Position numbers and translations under genes: made by a program. The notes beneath the pieces were generated by a model. That model made no database searches. It was given only the letters and a program-made list of their open reading frames with translations, and had not been told where the DNA came from. DNA of 56,079 nt from Streptomyces sp. NBS 14/10 (lineage in GTDB: Bacteria; Actinomycetota; Actinomycetes; Streptomycetales; Streptomycetaceae): positions 3,916-59,994 of the forward strand of contig NZ_NCSM01000046.1 in the NCBI RefSeq assembly GCF_002224125.1. The letters run 5' to 3'. Positions 1 through 11,935 of the stretch are shown piece by piece; position 1 is the first letter of the stretch; each line of letters starts with the position of its first letter.

Positions 1-833
<833 letters not shown>

Positions 834-1177
834 CTCTTCCTCAATCTCTCCTCGCAATGGCAGCCGTTCACCGGACGGGCGGCTGCCGCTTCACCGTGCC
901 TGCGGTCCGGCTTCCTCCAGTCATTTGCGGAAGACGGCAAGCCGTCCAGCCATACCACGCCGCGCTCGCCGGCGTCCGCCGATGGAAGTCGGTCGACCCG
1001 CCACTGACAGGCATGCAGAAGTAAACTCGTCGCAGTTCTTCGGAGGCTGAGTTGGCACAATTCTCCAACATAAGACGAGCGGGGATTCAACTGATTACCA
1101 CCCAGATAGTCGGCCCTGCTGCAGTGCCGATCAGGTGGCCGGCTCTGCTGCAGCCGAGCCGCGCTATTACACTGAAA
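834..1177. other. Non-coding spacer after gap1
   Basis: No convincing gene, domain or RNA seen. Short ORFs here have no recognisable motif. A small duplicated GGCC/CTGCTGCAG-containing stretch lies near 1115-1160. In related clusters a MarR-type regulator lies close to the GAPDH gene; nothing like it is visible here. Confidence 0.5.
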
Positions 1178-1345
1178 TGGCTGGCGCGGGGCTCGCTCGA
1201 GCGGCCTTCGGCCTGGCGGACTTTGCCGCGTAGGAGGCCGGTGAGCTGGTCGAATATGCCGTCGGCTTCCCAGCGGGCGAAGTAGCCATAGACGCTTTGG
1301 TTGGGCGGGAAGTCGTGGGGCAGGTAGCGCCAGGCAAGGGAGCGG
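1178..1345 (-). pseudogene. IS5-type transposase, N-terminal fragment (inverted)
   Basis: Reading the minus strand gives WRYLPHDFPPN, then SVYGYFARWEADG and a LTGLLRGKVRQAEGR segment, the usual N-terminal DNA-binding part of IS5-type transposases of Streptomyces. The fragment has no start and no catalytic domain. It is oriented opposite to the catalytic part of the same type of transposase that begins a few bases further on the plus strand, so the two halves are head to head rather than collinear. Confidence 0.7.
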
Positions 1346-1351
1346 AGCCGC

Positions 1352-1872
1352 CCGCGTGCGCGATCGACGCGCAGAGCGTCAAGACGTCCACCGGCGTCCC
1401 GGCCGCCGGGCAGGGCACGGATGCGGCGAAGAAGACATCGCGGGCCGCAAGCGGAGCATCGTCACCGACACCCTCGGACTGCTGCGCGCGGTGCTGGTCA
1501 CGGCCGCGAGCGTGCAGGACTCCGCCGCCGGCACCCACCTGGTCGGCTAGGTCGCGGCCGCCCATCCCTCGATCCGCAAGGCCTGGGCGAACGGTGGCTA
1601 CCGCCGCCCGCCATGGCGTCGACATGGAAAGCGTCCAGCCCCCCGGGACCAGGGGATTCACCCCACCGCCGAGGCGCTGGACGGTGGAGCGGACCTGTGG
1701 GTAGCTGATGTTCCACCGCCGCCTGGCCCGCGAATACGAGACCCTGCCCGCCCGCTCCGAAGCCGTGATCCACCTCGCCATGACCGACCTGATGGCCCGC
1801 CGTCTCACCGACGAAGCCACCATCTCCTGGCGCGACCCGACACCATGGGATCAAACAGCAATTCCGGGATAA
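1352..1872 (+). pseudogene. IS5-type transposase, C-terminal DDE part, frameshifted
   Basis: The plus strand encodes, in changing frames, AIDAQSVKTSTGVPA, GRKRSIVTDTLGLL, an in-frame TAG after GTHLVG, AHPSIRKAWANGGYR, TRGFTP, and LMFHRRLAREYETLP with the tail SWRDPTPWDQ. This is the DDE catalytic half of an IS5-type transposase with at least one stop and several frameshifts, so it is inactive. It sits in the spacer between gap1 and penM. Confidence 0.8.
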
Positions 1873-2200
1873 AGCACAGGAGAAAACGACCTCTTAGTAC
1901 GTTCTGGGATCGCCGCCGCCTGGACCGGGCATTCGCCTTGGGGCACAGGGCTGACTTATCAAGGAAGACTTAGCGCAGAAGCTCACCTACGCCGTGCTCG
2001 CAGTCAAGGGGCTCACTGTGTGATCTCCCCGAAGCTGATGGCCTGCTATTTCCCGCCGATGTCAAGGAAACGGCACCGGCATTCTCCCGGACGTCGAGCA
2101 AACACGCCGGCCCTAACAGTCAACCCACGTTGATTCGACCACTGAAATCCCTGACTCAAACTTATTGACATAAAAACCCTACACATATGATCATGACCAC
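1873..2200 (+). promoter_or_regulatory. Upstream region of penM: candidate promoter and operator
   Basis: This AT-richer stretch holds a good -35-like TTGACA at 2165-2170 and a TATGAT-like -10 at 2186-2191 (15-base spacing, shorter than ideal), just before the penM start. A TCAAC/GTTGA inverted repeat at 2120-2133 has the TTGA-type arms typical of MarR operators. MarR proteins (PenR/PntR) are known to control such clusters; a role for this repeat is inference. Confidence 0.4.
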
Positions 2201-3400
2201 ATGAAGGAACTGCCGAGGTTACCGTTCGACAACCCAGCCGTGCTCGGCATCGCGCCCCAGTTGCGCGCACTGCAGCAGGAGGGGCCGATCACCAGGGTGC
2301 GGACCGCCGGTGAAGATACTGCCTGGCTGGTCACCCGTTACAACGAGGTGAGGGCGCTACTCGCCGACCGCCGACTCGGTCTCAGCAATCCCGACCCGCA
2401 GCAGTCGGCCAAGAGCGCGGCCAGGCGCTTCATGGTCGCGCTGATGGCAGGGGACGACCACGACACCGAGGCCACCAGGCATGCGCAGATGCGCGCGCTG
2501 CTTGTGCCCCGGTTCTCCACGCGCCGGATGCGCCTCATGAAGACCCGCATCGAGCACCACGTGGACGACCTGCTCGACCAGTTGGCCGCCGGCACTGCGC
2601 CGGTCGACCTGCACCGCGCGCTGTCGTTTCCGTTGCCGACCATGGTGATCTGCGATCTGCTCGGCGTACCGCTGGCCGACCGGGAGCGGTTCGGGCAGTG
2701 GGCGAGAGGCACATTCGACCAGACCGACGACCAGCACTCGGCGAACACCTTTCAGCAGGTTGTCGACTACATAACGGAACTGGTGGCGCGCAAGCGAACC
2801 GAGCCGGGCGACGACATCTTGTCCGAGCTGATCGCCGATAAAGACGGCGCACTGTCCGATGCGGAGATTGCCCACTTGGGTAACGCCGTGCTGTTGTTCG
2901 GCTACGAGACCACCATTGTGCGCATCGACCTGGGCACCCTGCTACTGCTGCGCAATCCGGCCCAGCGTGCCCAGTTGGCCGAGAATCCCGAACTCGCGCC
3001 GGCCGCGGTCGAGGAGATCCTGCGCCTGGGCGTTGGCGGCAACGGAGCCAACGCGGTAATACCCCGCTACGCGCACAGCGACATCGCCGTCGGCGAGACA
3101 GTGATCAGGACCGGAGACGCGGTGATGCTGGCCATCGGCGCGGCCAACTACGACGGCCGGGTATTCCCCGACGGCGACCTGTTCGACTTGGTCCGGCACA
3201 AGCCCAAGTCACACCTGGCATTCGGGCACGGCGCCCGGCACTGCATCGGCCGCACGCTGGCCCGGATCGAGCTGACCGCGGTGTTCGAGCGGCTGTTCCG
3301 CAGACTGCCCAGCCTGCGGCTCGCGGTGCCCGAGGAGTCGCTGCGCTGGCAGGAGCACCGAATCACCGGCGGGTTCGATGAACTCCCCGTTACCTTCTAA
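2201..3400 (+). CDS. penM: Cytochrome P450, pentalenolactone synthase (CYP161C type)
   Basis: Catalyses the last step, the oxidative rearrangement of pentalenolactone F to pentalenolactone. The 399-residue protein has the ExxR helix (EEILRLG), and the heme-binding [10 protein letters not shown] loop with Cys348. The I helix reads LLFGYETT, with Phe at 233 where most P450s have Ala or Gly. Met78 and Met82 lie in the B-C region. As I recall, PntM has three unusual active-site residues, M77, M81 and F232; the present protein matches all three with a one-residue offset. The start at the ATG of [10 protein letters not shown] gives the normal N-terminus. It stands 276 bases from penH, the longest internal spacer of the cluster, so it may be transcribed separately. 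Confidence 0.9.
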   Translation: MKELPRLPFDNPAVLGIAPQLRALQQEGPITRVRTAGEDTAWLVTRYNEVRALLADRRLGLSNPDPQQSAKSAARRFMVALMAGDDHDTEATRHAQMRALLVPRFSTRRMRLMKTRIEHHVDDLLDQLAAGTAPVDLHRALSFPLPTMVICDLLGVPLADRERFGQWARGTFDQTDDQHSANTFQQVVDYITELVARKRTEPGDDILSELIADKDGALSDAEIAHLGNAVLLFGYETTIVRIDLGTLLLLRNPAQRAQLAENPELAPAAVEEILRLGVGGNGANAVIPRYAHSDIAVGETVIRTGDAVMLAIGAANYDGRVFPDGDLFDLVRHKPKSHLAFGHGARHCIGRTLARIELTAVFERLFRRLPSLRLAVPEESLRWQEHRITGGFDELPVTF

Positions 3401-3478
3401 GTGGCATCGCACGAGCGAAAACACAGCCGTCCACCGTCCATGGTCGATCGCTTTGCCAGCACGATGCCTGGCGTGTCG

Positions 3479-4528
<1,050 letters not shown>

Positions 4529-4586
4529 CATTGTTATCCCCGCACCCGCCTCAACCGTCCCCCACAAACGCCCGGGTAGGCAGCGC

Positions 4587-6041
4587 ATGACGAAACACGA
4601 GGGCCTCCCCCCTCTGAAGGGGCCCAACGCGACACCGGAGCCGTCGGCCGACACGGAACCGGCCGCCGCGGGGCTCAGTGGCATCGCCCTCGTGGTGGTG
4701 CTCACCGGATACGCCCTGTCCATCGTGGACGCCTCCATCGTCAATGTGGCGCTGACCTCGATCAGTGACGACCTCCACGGCGGCCCCGCCGCACTGGAGC
4801 TGGTGGTGTCCGGCTACGGCCTCACCTACGCCCTCGGCCTGGTGCTGGGCGGACGGCTGGGCGACGCCTTCGGCAGACGGCGTCTGTACGCCTACGGGCT
4901 CGCGGCGTTCACCGTCACCTCGGCGCTGTGCGGACTCGCCCCGACCATCGAGTTCCTCGTCGCGGCCCGGCTGCTGCAGGGCGCCGCCGGCGCCATGCTC
5001 GTACCGCAGGTGCTGGCGACGATCCAGGCGGCCACCGAGGGTCAGGCGCGCGCCCGAGCGATCGGGATGTACGGCGCGACCGCGGCCCTCGGCATGGTCA
5101 CCGGGCAGATCCTGGGCGGGCTGCTGGTCTCGCTGGACGTCGCCGGGATCGGCTGGCGGTCGGTCTTCGCGATCAATGTCCCCATCGGGGTGGCCGCGCT
5201 GCTGGCCGTCCGGCGCGTCCCCGCGACCAGGGCCGACGCGAAGCCGGGCTTCGACGCGGTGGGTACCGTGCTGTTCGGTGTCACCATGGTCTGTGTCCTG
5301 GCCGTTGTCGTGGCGGGCCCCGACCTTGGCTGGCCGCTGTGGCTGTGGTCGCTGCTCGCGGTCGCCGCGGTGGGGGCGCTGGCGCTGGTGCGGGCCGAAC
5401 GTGGGCTGGAGGCGCGGGGCGGCTCACCGCTGCTGTCCCCGTCGGTGCTGTCCCACCCGGGGATGCGCAGAGGGCTGGCGGCGATGGTGCCGTTCTCGGC
5501 CGGCTTCGGCGCCTTCCTGTTCGTCTACGCGCTGATCGCGCAGGGTCACTTCGGCTTCGGCGGACTCGCCTCCGGCGGGGTGCTGACGCCGTTCGCCGCG
5601 GCGTTCTTCGCGGTGACGCTGTTCACCCCGAGGATCGCGGCGGCCCTGGGCAGTCGGATCGTCACCCTGGGCGCCCTCGTCCAGGGCACGGGCGTGCTGC
5701 TGCTGGCGCTGGTGATCCGGCTGGGTTGGCCGCATCCCTCCCTGGCGCTCGTGCTCGTCGGGATCGGCCTCTTCGGCGCAGGCGCGGCGCTGATCGGCCC
5801 GACGCTGTTCCGGACGATCCTCGCCGACGTACCCTCTGCCCAGGCCGGCATGGGCAGCGGTGTGCTGGTGACCAGCCAGCAGATGGCGACCGCGCTGGGC
5901 GCGACCGTCGGCGGAACCCTCTATGTCTCCCTGGCCAGTTGGCTGTCGACGGTGTCGGCGGCCGTGCTCGTTCTCGCCCTGTTGGCGTGTTTCTCGGTGA
6001 CCGTTCTCGTGATCAGCCTGAAGCTCCCCGACCCCAGCTGA
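4587..6041 (+). CDS. penG: MFS drug exporter (DHA2-like), probable pentalenolactone export
   Basis: A 484-residue major facilitator protein with about 14 hydrophobic segments, starting near residue 27 (GIALVVVLTGYALSI). The signature GGRLGDAFGRRRLY loop between helices 2 and 3 and the QGAAGAMLVPQ segment are typical of DHA2 multidrug exporters. It lies 58 bases after penH and before penF in the same direction, so it is probably co-transcribed and exports the product, giving a second level of self-protection beside the GAPDH. Substrate assignment is from context only. Confidence 0.85.
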   Translation: MTKHEGLPPLKGPNATPEPSADTEPAAAGLSGIALVVVLTGYALSIVDASIVNVALTSISDDLHGGPAALELVVSGYGLTYALGLVLGGRLGDAFGRRRLYAYGLAAFTVTSALCGLAPTIEFLVAARLLQGAAGAMLVPQVLATIQAATEGQARARAIGMYGATAALGMVTGQILGGLLVSLDVAGIGWRSVFAINVPIGVAALLAVRRVPATRADAKPGFDAVGTVLFGVTMVCVLAVVVAGPDLGWPLWLWSLLAVAAVGALALVRAERGLEARGGSPLLSPSVLSHPGMRRGLAAMVPFSAGFGAFLFVYALIAQGHFGFGGLASGGVLTPFAAAFFAVTLFTPRIAAALGSRIVTLGALVQGTGVLLLALVIRLGWPHPSLALVLVGIGLFGAGAALIGPTLFRTILADVPSAQAGMGSGVLVTSQQMATALGATVGGTLYVSLASWLSTVSAAVLVLALLACFSVTVLVISLKLPDPS

Positions 6042-6141
6042 CAGCCGCGCCCCTCGAACGGCGCGATCCGACCCGGACCTTCTCGTTGGCAACGGCGCGC
6101 CGTCCTTCGGCGTACCCGCGCGCAGAAGCGGAGACAGCCAA

Positions 6142-6969
6142 GTGCAGTTACAGACAAGGACAGCCGTGGTGACCGGCGCGGCCAGCGGCATCGGCCTCGC
6201 CCTCAGCGCCCGCTTCGCCCGGGCCGGCGCCGGCGTGGTGATGGCGGACGTCGAAGGCGACGCACTGCACCGCCGTACCGCCGAACTCACCGCACAGGGC
6301 GCTCAGGTCACCGCGGTGACCGCCGACCTGACCGACCCGGACGCCGTCGAACGGCTCGCGGACACAGCGTTCGACCTGCTCGGCGACATCGACGTGGTGT
6401 GCAACAACGCCGGTGTCCTCGGCCCCGTGGGACAGCCCCTGTGGGAGGTACCGCTGGAGCGGATGCGGCAGGTCTTCGAGGTGAACCACTGGGCGCACGT
6501 TCTGGTGGCCCGCGCCTTCGTCCCCCGGCTGCTGGAGCGCGGCCGGCCCGCCCATCTGATCCACACCGCCTCGATGTCCGCCTTCGTCGTCGGCGCCGGC
6601 AGCGCCGCCTACGCCGCCTCCAAGCACGCCGACCTCGCGGTCGCCCGCAGTCTGCGCGCCGATCTGCGGGGCACCGGGGTCCGGGTGTCGGTGCTGTGTC
6701 CCGGCCGGGTCGACACCCCCATGGTCCAAGGCCTGACGGCGCCACGCGGCGCGGGCGGCGACACCTCGGTGAGCGCCGAGGACGTCGCCGGACTCGTATG
6801 GGAAGCCCTCGGCTCCGATCGCTTCTATCTCTTCAGCAACTCCGACGCCCCGCTGCGGCTGCGCGATCAGTTCGACGACGTATGGCGTCATGTTTCCCTT
6901 CCACCCCCTTCCCCCGAGGAGGAGCTGTGGCCCGCGCCGAAAGCGACGACCGTGGCGATGAAACGCTGA
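6142..6969 (+). CDS. penF: Short-chain dehydrogenase, 1-deoxy-11-beta-hydroxypentalenic acid dehydrogenase
   Basis: An NAD(P)-dependent SDR that should oxidise the 11-hydroxyl made by PenH to the 11-ketone used by PenE. The 275-residue protein starts at GTG and shows the cofactor motif TGAASGIG near residue 11, NNAG near residue 91, and the catalytic Ser...YAASK set near residues 148-162. CPGRVDTPM follows. Its 3' end overlaps the penE start by 43 bases, which suggests coupled translation. The C-terminal ~40 residues beyond the SDR core are charged and variable. Confidence 0.9.
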   Translation: MQLQTRTAVVTGAASGIGLALSARFARAGAGVVMADVEGDALHRRTAELTAQGAQVTAVTADLTDPDAVERLADTAFDLLGDIDVVCNNAGVLGPVGQPLWEVPLERMRQVFEVNHWAHVLVARAFVPRLLERGRPAHLIHTASMSAFVVGAGSAAYAASKHADLAVARSLRADLRGTGVRVSVLCPGRVDTPMVQGLTAPRGAGGDTSVSAEDVAGLVWEALGSDRFYLFSNSDAPLRLRDQFDDVWRHVSLPPPSPEEELWPAPKATTVAMKR

Positions 6970-8741
6970 CCATCGACCTGGAAGCGGTGAGGGAGAAATA
7001 CCGGCAGGAACGCGACAAGCGCACCGTCGGTCGCACCTACCAGTTCGCGCGCGGTGACTTCAGCCACTACGCACGAGACCCCTACACCGAGCGACAGGAG
7101 CGCGAGCCGCTCACCGACGAGGTGGACGTCGCCGTCGTCGGCGCCGGCATCGGCGGCCTGCTGACCGGCGCCCATCTGCGCAAGGAGACCGGCCTGGAGC
7201 GCATCCGGCTGATCGACGAGGCCGGCGACGTCGGCGGCACCTGGTACTGGAATCGCTTCCCCGGCATCCGGTGCGACGTCGAGAGCTACATCTACATGCC
7301 GCTGCTCGAAGAGATCGGCACGATACCCACCGAGAAGTACTCCACCGGGCCCGAGATCTTCGCCCACCTCCAGCAGATCGCCCACACGTACGACCTCTAC
7401 CGCGACGCCCTCTTCCAGACTGCCGTCACCGAGCTGCGCTGGGACGAGGCCGCCGCGAAGTGGCTGGTGCGCACCGACCGCGGGGATCTGATCCGGGCCC
7501 GGTACGTGGCCATGTCGATCGGTCTGATGCACCGCCCCAAACTCCCCGCGCTGCCGGGCCTGGAGACGTTCGCCGGGCACTCCTTCCACACCAGCCGCTG
7601 GGACTTCGACTACACCGGCGGCGACAGCACCGGCGGCCTGGCCAAGCTGAAGGACAAGAAGGTCGGCGTCATCGGCACCGGCTCGACGACCATCCAGCTC
7701 GCCCCGCACCTCGCCGAGTGGGCGGAGCAGCTCGTCCTCTTCCAGCGCACCCCGGCCACGGTCGACGTCCGCGGCAACCGGCCCACCCCGCCCGACTGGG
7801 CCGACAGCCTCGAACCGGGCTGGCAGCAGCGCCGGATGGAGAACTTCCACGCGCTGACCTCCGGTATCCCCCAGGACGAGGACCTGGTCCAGGACCGCTG
7901 GACCCAGACCACGGCCAAGCTGGCCGCCGCGATCCTGCCCACCGGCGACACCGGGGGCGATCCGAAGGAGCGGGCGCTCGCGGCCGAGCGGGCGGACTTC
8001 CTCAAGATGGAGGAGCTGCGCGCCCGCATCGACAGCGTCGTCACCGACCCCGCGACCGCCGCCGCCCTCAAACCGTACTACCGCGTGTACTGCAAGCGGC
8101 CCTGCTTCCACGACGGCTACCTCCAGACCTTCAACCGGCCCAATGTGACCCTGGTCGACACCCAGGGGCAGGGCGTGGAGCGGCTCACCCCGGCCGGGGT
8201 GGTCGCGAACGGCCGGGAGTACCCGGTCGACTGCCTGATCTTCGCCACCGGCTACGAGCACGAGTTCTCCGTCCCGTACACGCACCGTGCCGGCTACGAC
8301 ATCGTCGGCCGCGACGGCGTGAAGCTGTCGGAGAAGTGGGCGGACGGGGCACACACCCTGCACGGACTCCAGGTGAACGGCTTCCCCAACTGCTTCATCC
8401 TGTCCAAGATCCAAGCCGGCCGGCACGTCAACATCCCCTACATACTGGGCGAGCAGACCCGGCACCTCGCGCACATCGTCAAGTGCGTCGAGGAGCGCGG
8501 CCACCAGGTCGTGGAGGCGTCCGAGGCCGGCGAGAAGGAATGGGTCGCAGAAATCCTCCGGCTCGCCGCCAACGACCTCGACTTCCTCGAGAACTGCACG
8601 CCCGGCCTCTACAACAACGAGGGCGACCCGAGCGGACTGCCCCGTCGCAACTCCAGCTACGGCGGCGGCTCGGTGGAGTTCGTGAACATCCTCAGGCGCT
8701 GGCGCGAGACGGGCGACCTCGTCGGCCTCGAACTGCGCTGA
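6927..8741 (+). CDS. penE: Baeyer-Villiger monooxygenase, pentalenolactone D synthase
   Basis: A flavin-dependent Baeyer-Villiger enzyme that inserts oxygen next to the 11-ketone to form the delta-lactone. The 604-residue protein has an N-terminal extension of about 65 residues, the FAD motif GAGIGG, the DVGGTWYWNRFPG segment, the family fingerprint FAGHSFHTSRW and the NADPH motif GTGSTTIQ. The GTG start at 6927 is chosen because a GGAGGAG lies directly upstream at 6917-6923 inside the end of penF. PenE/PntE and PtlE make different lactone regioisomers; the presence of penM nearby favours the pentalenolactone D isomer, but this cannot be decided from motifs. Confidence 0.9.
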   Translation: MARAESDDRGDETLTIDLEAVREKYRQERDKRTVGRTYQFARGDFSHYARDPYTERQEREPLTDEVDVAVVGAGIGGLLTGAHLRKETGLERIRLIDEAGDVGGTWYWNRFPGIRCDVESYIYMPLLEEIGTIPTEKYSTGPEIFAHLQQIAHTYDLYRDALFQTAVTELRWDEAAAKWLVRTDRGDLIRARYVAMSIGLMHRPKLPALPGLETFAGHSFHTSRWDFDYTGGDSTGGLAKLKDKKVGVIGTGSTTIQLAPHLAEWAEQLVLFQRTPATVDVRGNRPTPPDWADSLEPGWQQRRMENFHALTSGIPQDEDLVQDRWTQTTAKLAAAILPTGDTGGDPKERALAAERADFLKMEELRARIDSVVTDPATAAALKPYYRVYCKRPCFHDGYLQTFNRPNVTLVDTQGQGVERLTPAGVVANGREYPVDCLIFATGYEHEFSVPYTHRAGYDIVGRDGVKLSEKWADGAHTLHGLQVNGFPNCFILSKIQAGRHVNIPYILGEQTRHLAHIVKCVEERGHQVVEASEAGEKEWVAEILRLAANDLDFLENCTPGLYNNEGDPSGLPRRNSSYGGGSVEFVNILRRWRETGDLVGLELR

Positions 8742-8774
8742 CACCCCACCCTTCTGCGAAAGGCGGCAACGCCC

Positions 8775-9674
8775 ATGGACGTAACGCCGATACCCGGCGC
8801 CGCTCTCGGCGCCGTCGTGCACGGCGCCCATGTCACCGGCGATATGGACAAGACCCAGTCAGAGGAGATCTGGGCGGCGCTCGACGCACATCTCGTACTC
8901 GTCTTCCGCGGCCACCAGACCCCCTCCTACGAGGAGTTCCTGGCCTTCGGCCGCCGCTTCGGGCACATCCCGAAGACCGGTCTGACCAGCGGCGCCCACC
9001 CGGACCACAACGAGATCCTGATCGTCTCCAACCTGGTCGAGGACGGCCGCAAGATCGGTGTCGGCGACGCCGGGTGGATGGACTGGCACACCGACTACTC
9101 CTTCCGCCCCCGCGTCTCCCAGGTCGGTTTCCTGGAGGCCATGGAAGTGCCGGCCTCCGGCGGCGGGCAGACCCTCTTCACCGACATGTACGCCCTGTAC
9201 GAGTCGCTGTCGCCCGAAGAGCGCCGACGCCTGTACTCCTACCGGGTCCGCCACGCCCTGCGCACCGGGTACGAGGAGACCATCGAGGAGGAGCTTCAGG
9301 GCGAGGTGTCCCTCGGCGAGAGCACCGAACAGATCCAGCCCGAGGACGGCACCTCCACCATCCACCCGCTGATCGCCCGCAATCCGCGCACCGGCCGCCA
9401 GTCGGTCTACATCAGCACCCTGAACACCAAGCGGATCGTGGACCTCGCCCCCGACGACAGCCGCAAGCTGCTCGATGAACTGCTGTCGCACGCGGGCAAG
9501 CCCCAGCACACCTACGCCCACACCTGGCAGCCCGGGGACATCGTCGTATGGGACCAGCTCGGCACCGTCCACGCCAAGCAGGCCTTCGACCCGGCCGAAC
9601 GGCGCATCATGCGCCAGGTCGTCAGCATCTTCGACGATCCGACCGCCCCCTGGCGCGCGGAGGTCGCCGCATGA
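8775..9674 (+). CDS. penD: TauD-family Fe(II)/2-oxoglutarate dioxygenase, pentalenolactone D oxidase
   Basis: Expected to convert pentalenolactone D through desaturation to E and epoxidation to F, two steps by one iron enzyme. The 299-residue protein has the iron motif WHTDYSF (His105, Asp107), the distal His in [11 protein letters not shown] and the oxoglutarate-binding arginine in RRIMRQV. The start ATG follows penE by 33 bases. Its stop overlaps the ATG of penB by four bases, so the two are translationally coupled. Confidence 0.9.
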   Translation: MDVTPIPGAALGAVVHGAHVTGDMDKTQSEEIWAALDAHLVLVFRGHQTPSYEEFLAFGRRFGHIPKTGLTSGAHPDHNEILIVSNLVEDGRKIGVGDAGWMDWHTDYSFRPRVSQVGFLEAMEVPASGGGQTLFTDMYALYESLSPEERRRLYSYRVRHALRTGYEETIEEELQGEVSLGESTEQIQPEDGTSTIHPLIARNPRTGRQSVYISTLNTKRIVDLAPDDSRKLLDELLSHAGKPQHTYAHTWQPGDIVVWDQLGTVHAKQAFDPAERRIMRQVVSIFDDPTAPWRAEVAA

Positions 9675-10684
9675 CCACCGCCCCCGCCTGCCTCAGCCAC
9701 GGCCGGGACACGATCACCCCGGCGCTGCGCGCCGCCGTCGACCGGCTCGACCACCGCTCACGTCACCAGGCGGCCTACCACTTCGGCTGGATCACCGTCG
9801 GCGGCGCGCCCACCAGCGCCGATGCCGGCAAGGCCGTACGGCCGGCGCTCGCGCTGCTGTCGGCCGAGGCGGTCGGCGCACCGCCGGAGGTCGCCCTGCC
9901 CGGCGCCGTCGCCGTGGAGCTCGTGCACAACTTCTCCCTGGTGCACGACGATCTGATGGACGGCGACGAGGAGCGCCGCCACCGGCGCACGGTGTGGAAG
10001 CTGTGGGGTCCCTCCAGCGCCATCCTGACCGGTGACGCGATGCTGGCGCTCGCCCAGGAGGTGCTGCTGGACACCGGGCTGCCGACGGCGGCCCCCGCCG
10101 CCCGGCTGCTGGCCCGCGCCACCCGGCAGCTGATCCACGGCCAGGTCCAGGACCTGTCCTTCGAACAGCGCTCGCACGTCACGGTCGAAGAGTGCGTCGA
10201 CATGGCCGCCGGCAAGACCGGCGCGCTGCTGTCGGCGAGCGCCGCGATCGGCGCCGTCCTCGCCGGGGCACCGGAGGCGACGGTGGACGCGCTGGCGCTC
10301 TACGGCGACCAGGTCGGCGTCGCCTTCCAGCTCGTCGACGACGTTCTCGGCATTTGGGGCGACCCGGCCGTCACCGGCAAGTCGGTCCACTCCGATCTGC
10401 GCTCCCGCAAGAAGTCCCTGCCGGTGAGCCACGCACTGAACCAGGACGGCCCGCTCAGCGACGAGCTGGCCGCCTGGCTCACCACCCCCGGCGAACCCGG
10501 CGAGGAGGAACTACGGCGCGTGGCCGGCCTGATCGAGGGCGCCGGCGGCCAGGACTGGGCGCTGGCCGAGGCCGCCCGGCGGATAGCGCTGGCCGAGGAC
10601 GCGCTGCGCAGTATCACGTTGGACGCCGGCGCGCGGGACGAACTCCTCGCGCTCGGGCGGTTCGTCGTCGACCGCGAGGTCTGA
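9671..10684 (+). CDS. penB: Polyprenyl diphosphate synthase (farnesyl diphosphate synthase)
   Basis: Makes the C15 precursor farnesyl diphosphate from C5 units. The 337-residue protein carries the first aspartate-rich motif in [14 protein letters not shown], with RR following, and the second in [13 protein letters not shown], plus the [16 protein letters not shown] segment. The small-residue/aromatic positions before the first motif (NFSL) fit a short-chain synthase, but chain length cannot be settled by eye. The ATG overlaps the stop of penD. It is equivalent to ptlB of the S. avermitilis cluster. Confidence 0.88.
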   Translation: MTTAPACLSHGRDTITPALRAAVDRLDHRSRHQAAYHFGWITVGGAPTSADAGKAVRPALALLSAEAVGAPPEVALPGAVAVELVHNFSLVHDDLMDGDEERRHRRTVWKLWGPSSAILTGDAMLALAQEVLLDTGLPTAAPAARLLARATRQLIHGQVQDLSFEQRSHVTVEECVDMAAGKTGALLSASAAIGAVLAGAPEATVDALALYGDQVGVAFQLVDDVLGIWGDPAVTGKSVHSDLRSRKKSLPVSHALNQDGPLSDELAAWLTTPGEPGEEELRRVAGLIEGAGGQDWALAEAARRIALAEDALRSITLDAGARDELLALGRFVVDREV

Positions 10685-10809
10685 GACCGAGCCGACCCTC
10701 GTACCCGTATGCCCCTTTCTGACTTCTGACTCTCCGGTCAGCGCTCCACCCCCGCCAGGGCACCACCATGCCCACTGCCCCTCCGCAACCCACTCCCAAG
10801 GATTCCGTC

Positions 10810-11823
10810 ATGCCACAGGACATCGACTTCCACATACCCCTGCCGGGGCGGCAGAGCCCGGATCACGCGCGGGCCGACGCCGAGCAGCTCGCCTGGCCGC
10901 GGTCGCTCGGGCTGATCAAGTCCGAGGCGGCGGCGACGCGTCATCTGCGCGGCGGTTACGCCGACCTGGCCTCCCGCTTCTACCCGCACGCCACCGGCAC
11001 CGACCTGGACCTGGGCGTCGACCTGATGTCGTGGTTCTTCCTCTTCGACGACCTCTTCGACGGGCCCCGCGGCGAAAACCCGGAGGAGACCAAACAGCTC
11101 ACCAACGCGGTCGCGGCAGCGCTGGACGGCCCCCTCCCCGACACGGCGCCCCCCATCGCCCACGGCTTCGCCGACATCTGGCGGCGCACCAGCGAGGGCA
11201 TGACACCCGCCTGGTGCGCGCGCAGCGCCCGGCACTGGCGCAGCTACTTCGACGGCTACGTCGACGAGGCGGAGAGCCGCTTCTGGGACACGCCGTACAA
11301 CTCCGCGGCCCAGTACCTGGCCGTGCGCCGGCAGACCATCGGGGTGCAGCCGACGGTCGACCTCGCCGAGCGCGCCGGCCGCTTCGAGGTGCCGCACCGG
11401 GTCTTCGACAGCGCCGTGCTCTCCGCGATGCTCCAGATCGCCGTCGACGTCAATCTGCTGCTCAACGACATCGCCTCGCTGGAGAAGGAAGAGGCCCGCG
11501 GCGAGCAGAACAACATGGTCATGATCCTGCGCCGGGAGCACGGCTGGTCCAAGGACCGCAGCGTCGCCCACATCCAGAGCGAGGTGCGCGCCCGTCTGGA
11601 GCAGTACCTCCTGCTGGAGTCCTGCCTGCCGCAGGTCGGCGACATCTACCGGCTCGACGAGGCCGAGCGCGAGGCCCTGGAGCGCTACCGCAACGACGCC
11701 GTGCGCACCGTGATCCGCGGTTCCTACGACTGGCACCGCTCCTCGGGCCGCTACGACGCCGAGTTCGCGCTCGCCGCCGGTGCCCAGGGCTACCTGGAGG
11801 AACTCGGCAAAACCGCCCACTAG
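10810..11823 (+). CDS. penA: Pentalenene synthase
   Basis: A class I sesquiterpene cyclase that converts farnesyl diphosphate to the tricyclic hydrocarbon pentalenene. The 337-residue protein begins MPQDIDFHIPLPGR, as in the S. exfoliatus enzyme, which is why the second in-frame ATG (10810) is preferred to one at 10768. Residue positions match the studied enzyme exactly: aspartates at 80-84 in FDDLFD, Asn219 of the NSE triad in NDIASLEKE, and Trp308-His309 in SYDWHRSS. No frameshift or missing key residue is seen. Confidence 0.97.
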   Translation: MPQDIDFHIPLPGRQSPDHARADAEQLAWPRSLGLIKSEAAATRHLRGGYADLASRFYPHATGTDLDLGVDLMSWFFLFDDLFDGPRGENPEETKQLTNAVAAALDGPLPDTAPPIAHGFADIWRRTSEGMTPAWCARSARHWRSYFDGYVDEAESRFWDTPYNSAAQYLAVRRQTIGVQPTVDLAERAGRFEVPHRVFDSAVLSAMLQIAVDVNLLLNDIASLEKEEARGEQNNMVMILRREHGWSKDRSVAHIQSEVRARLEQYLLLESCLPQVGDIYRLDEAEREALERYRNDAVRTVIRGSYDWHRSSGRYDAEFALAAGAQGYLEELGKTAH

Positions 11824-11935
11824 CAGCACCGCACACCAGCGATACGCCCCCGCGCCCGGCCGTCGCGGCGGCACAGCTGTCAACAGACCGGAACGGCCGT
11901 CAAGGGATCGGTAGAGACGGGAAGTTGAGAACCGA

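Noticed and set aside
6888..8831. 647-codon open frame on the minus strand opposite penE
   Set aside because: Antisense shadow of GC-rich coding sequence; no domain pattern, whereas the plus strand has clear Baeyer-Villiger motifs.
7271..9478. 735-codon plus-strand frame running across penE and penD
   Set aside because: Arg/Pro/His-rich alternate frame that crosses two well supported genes.
10768..10809. Upstream ATG for penA
   Set aside because: Would add 14 Pro/Thr-rich residues absent from known pentalenene synthases; the residue numbering fits only the ATG at 10810.
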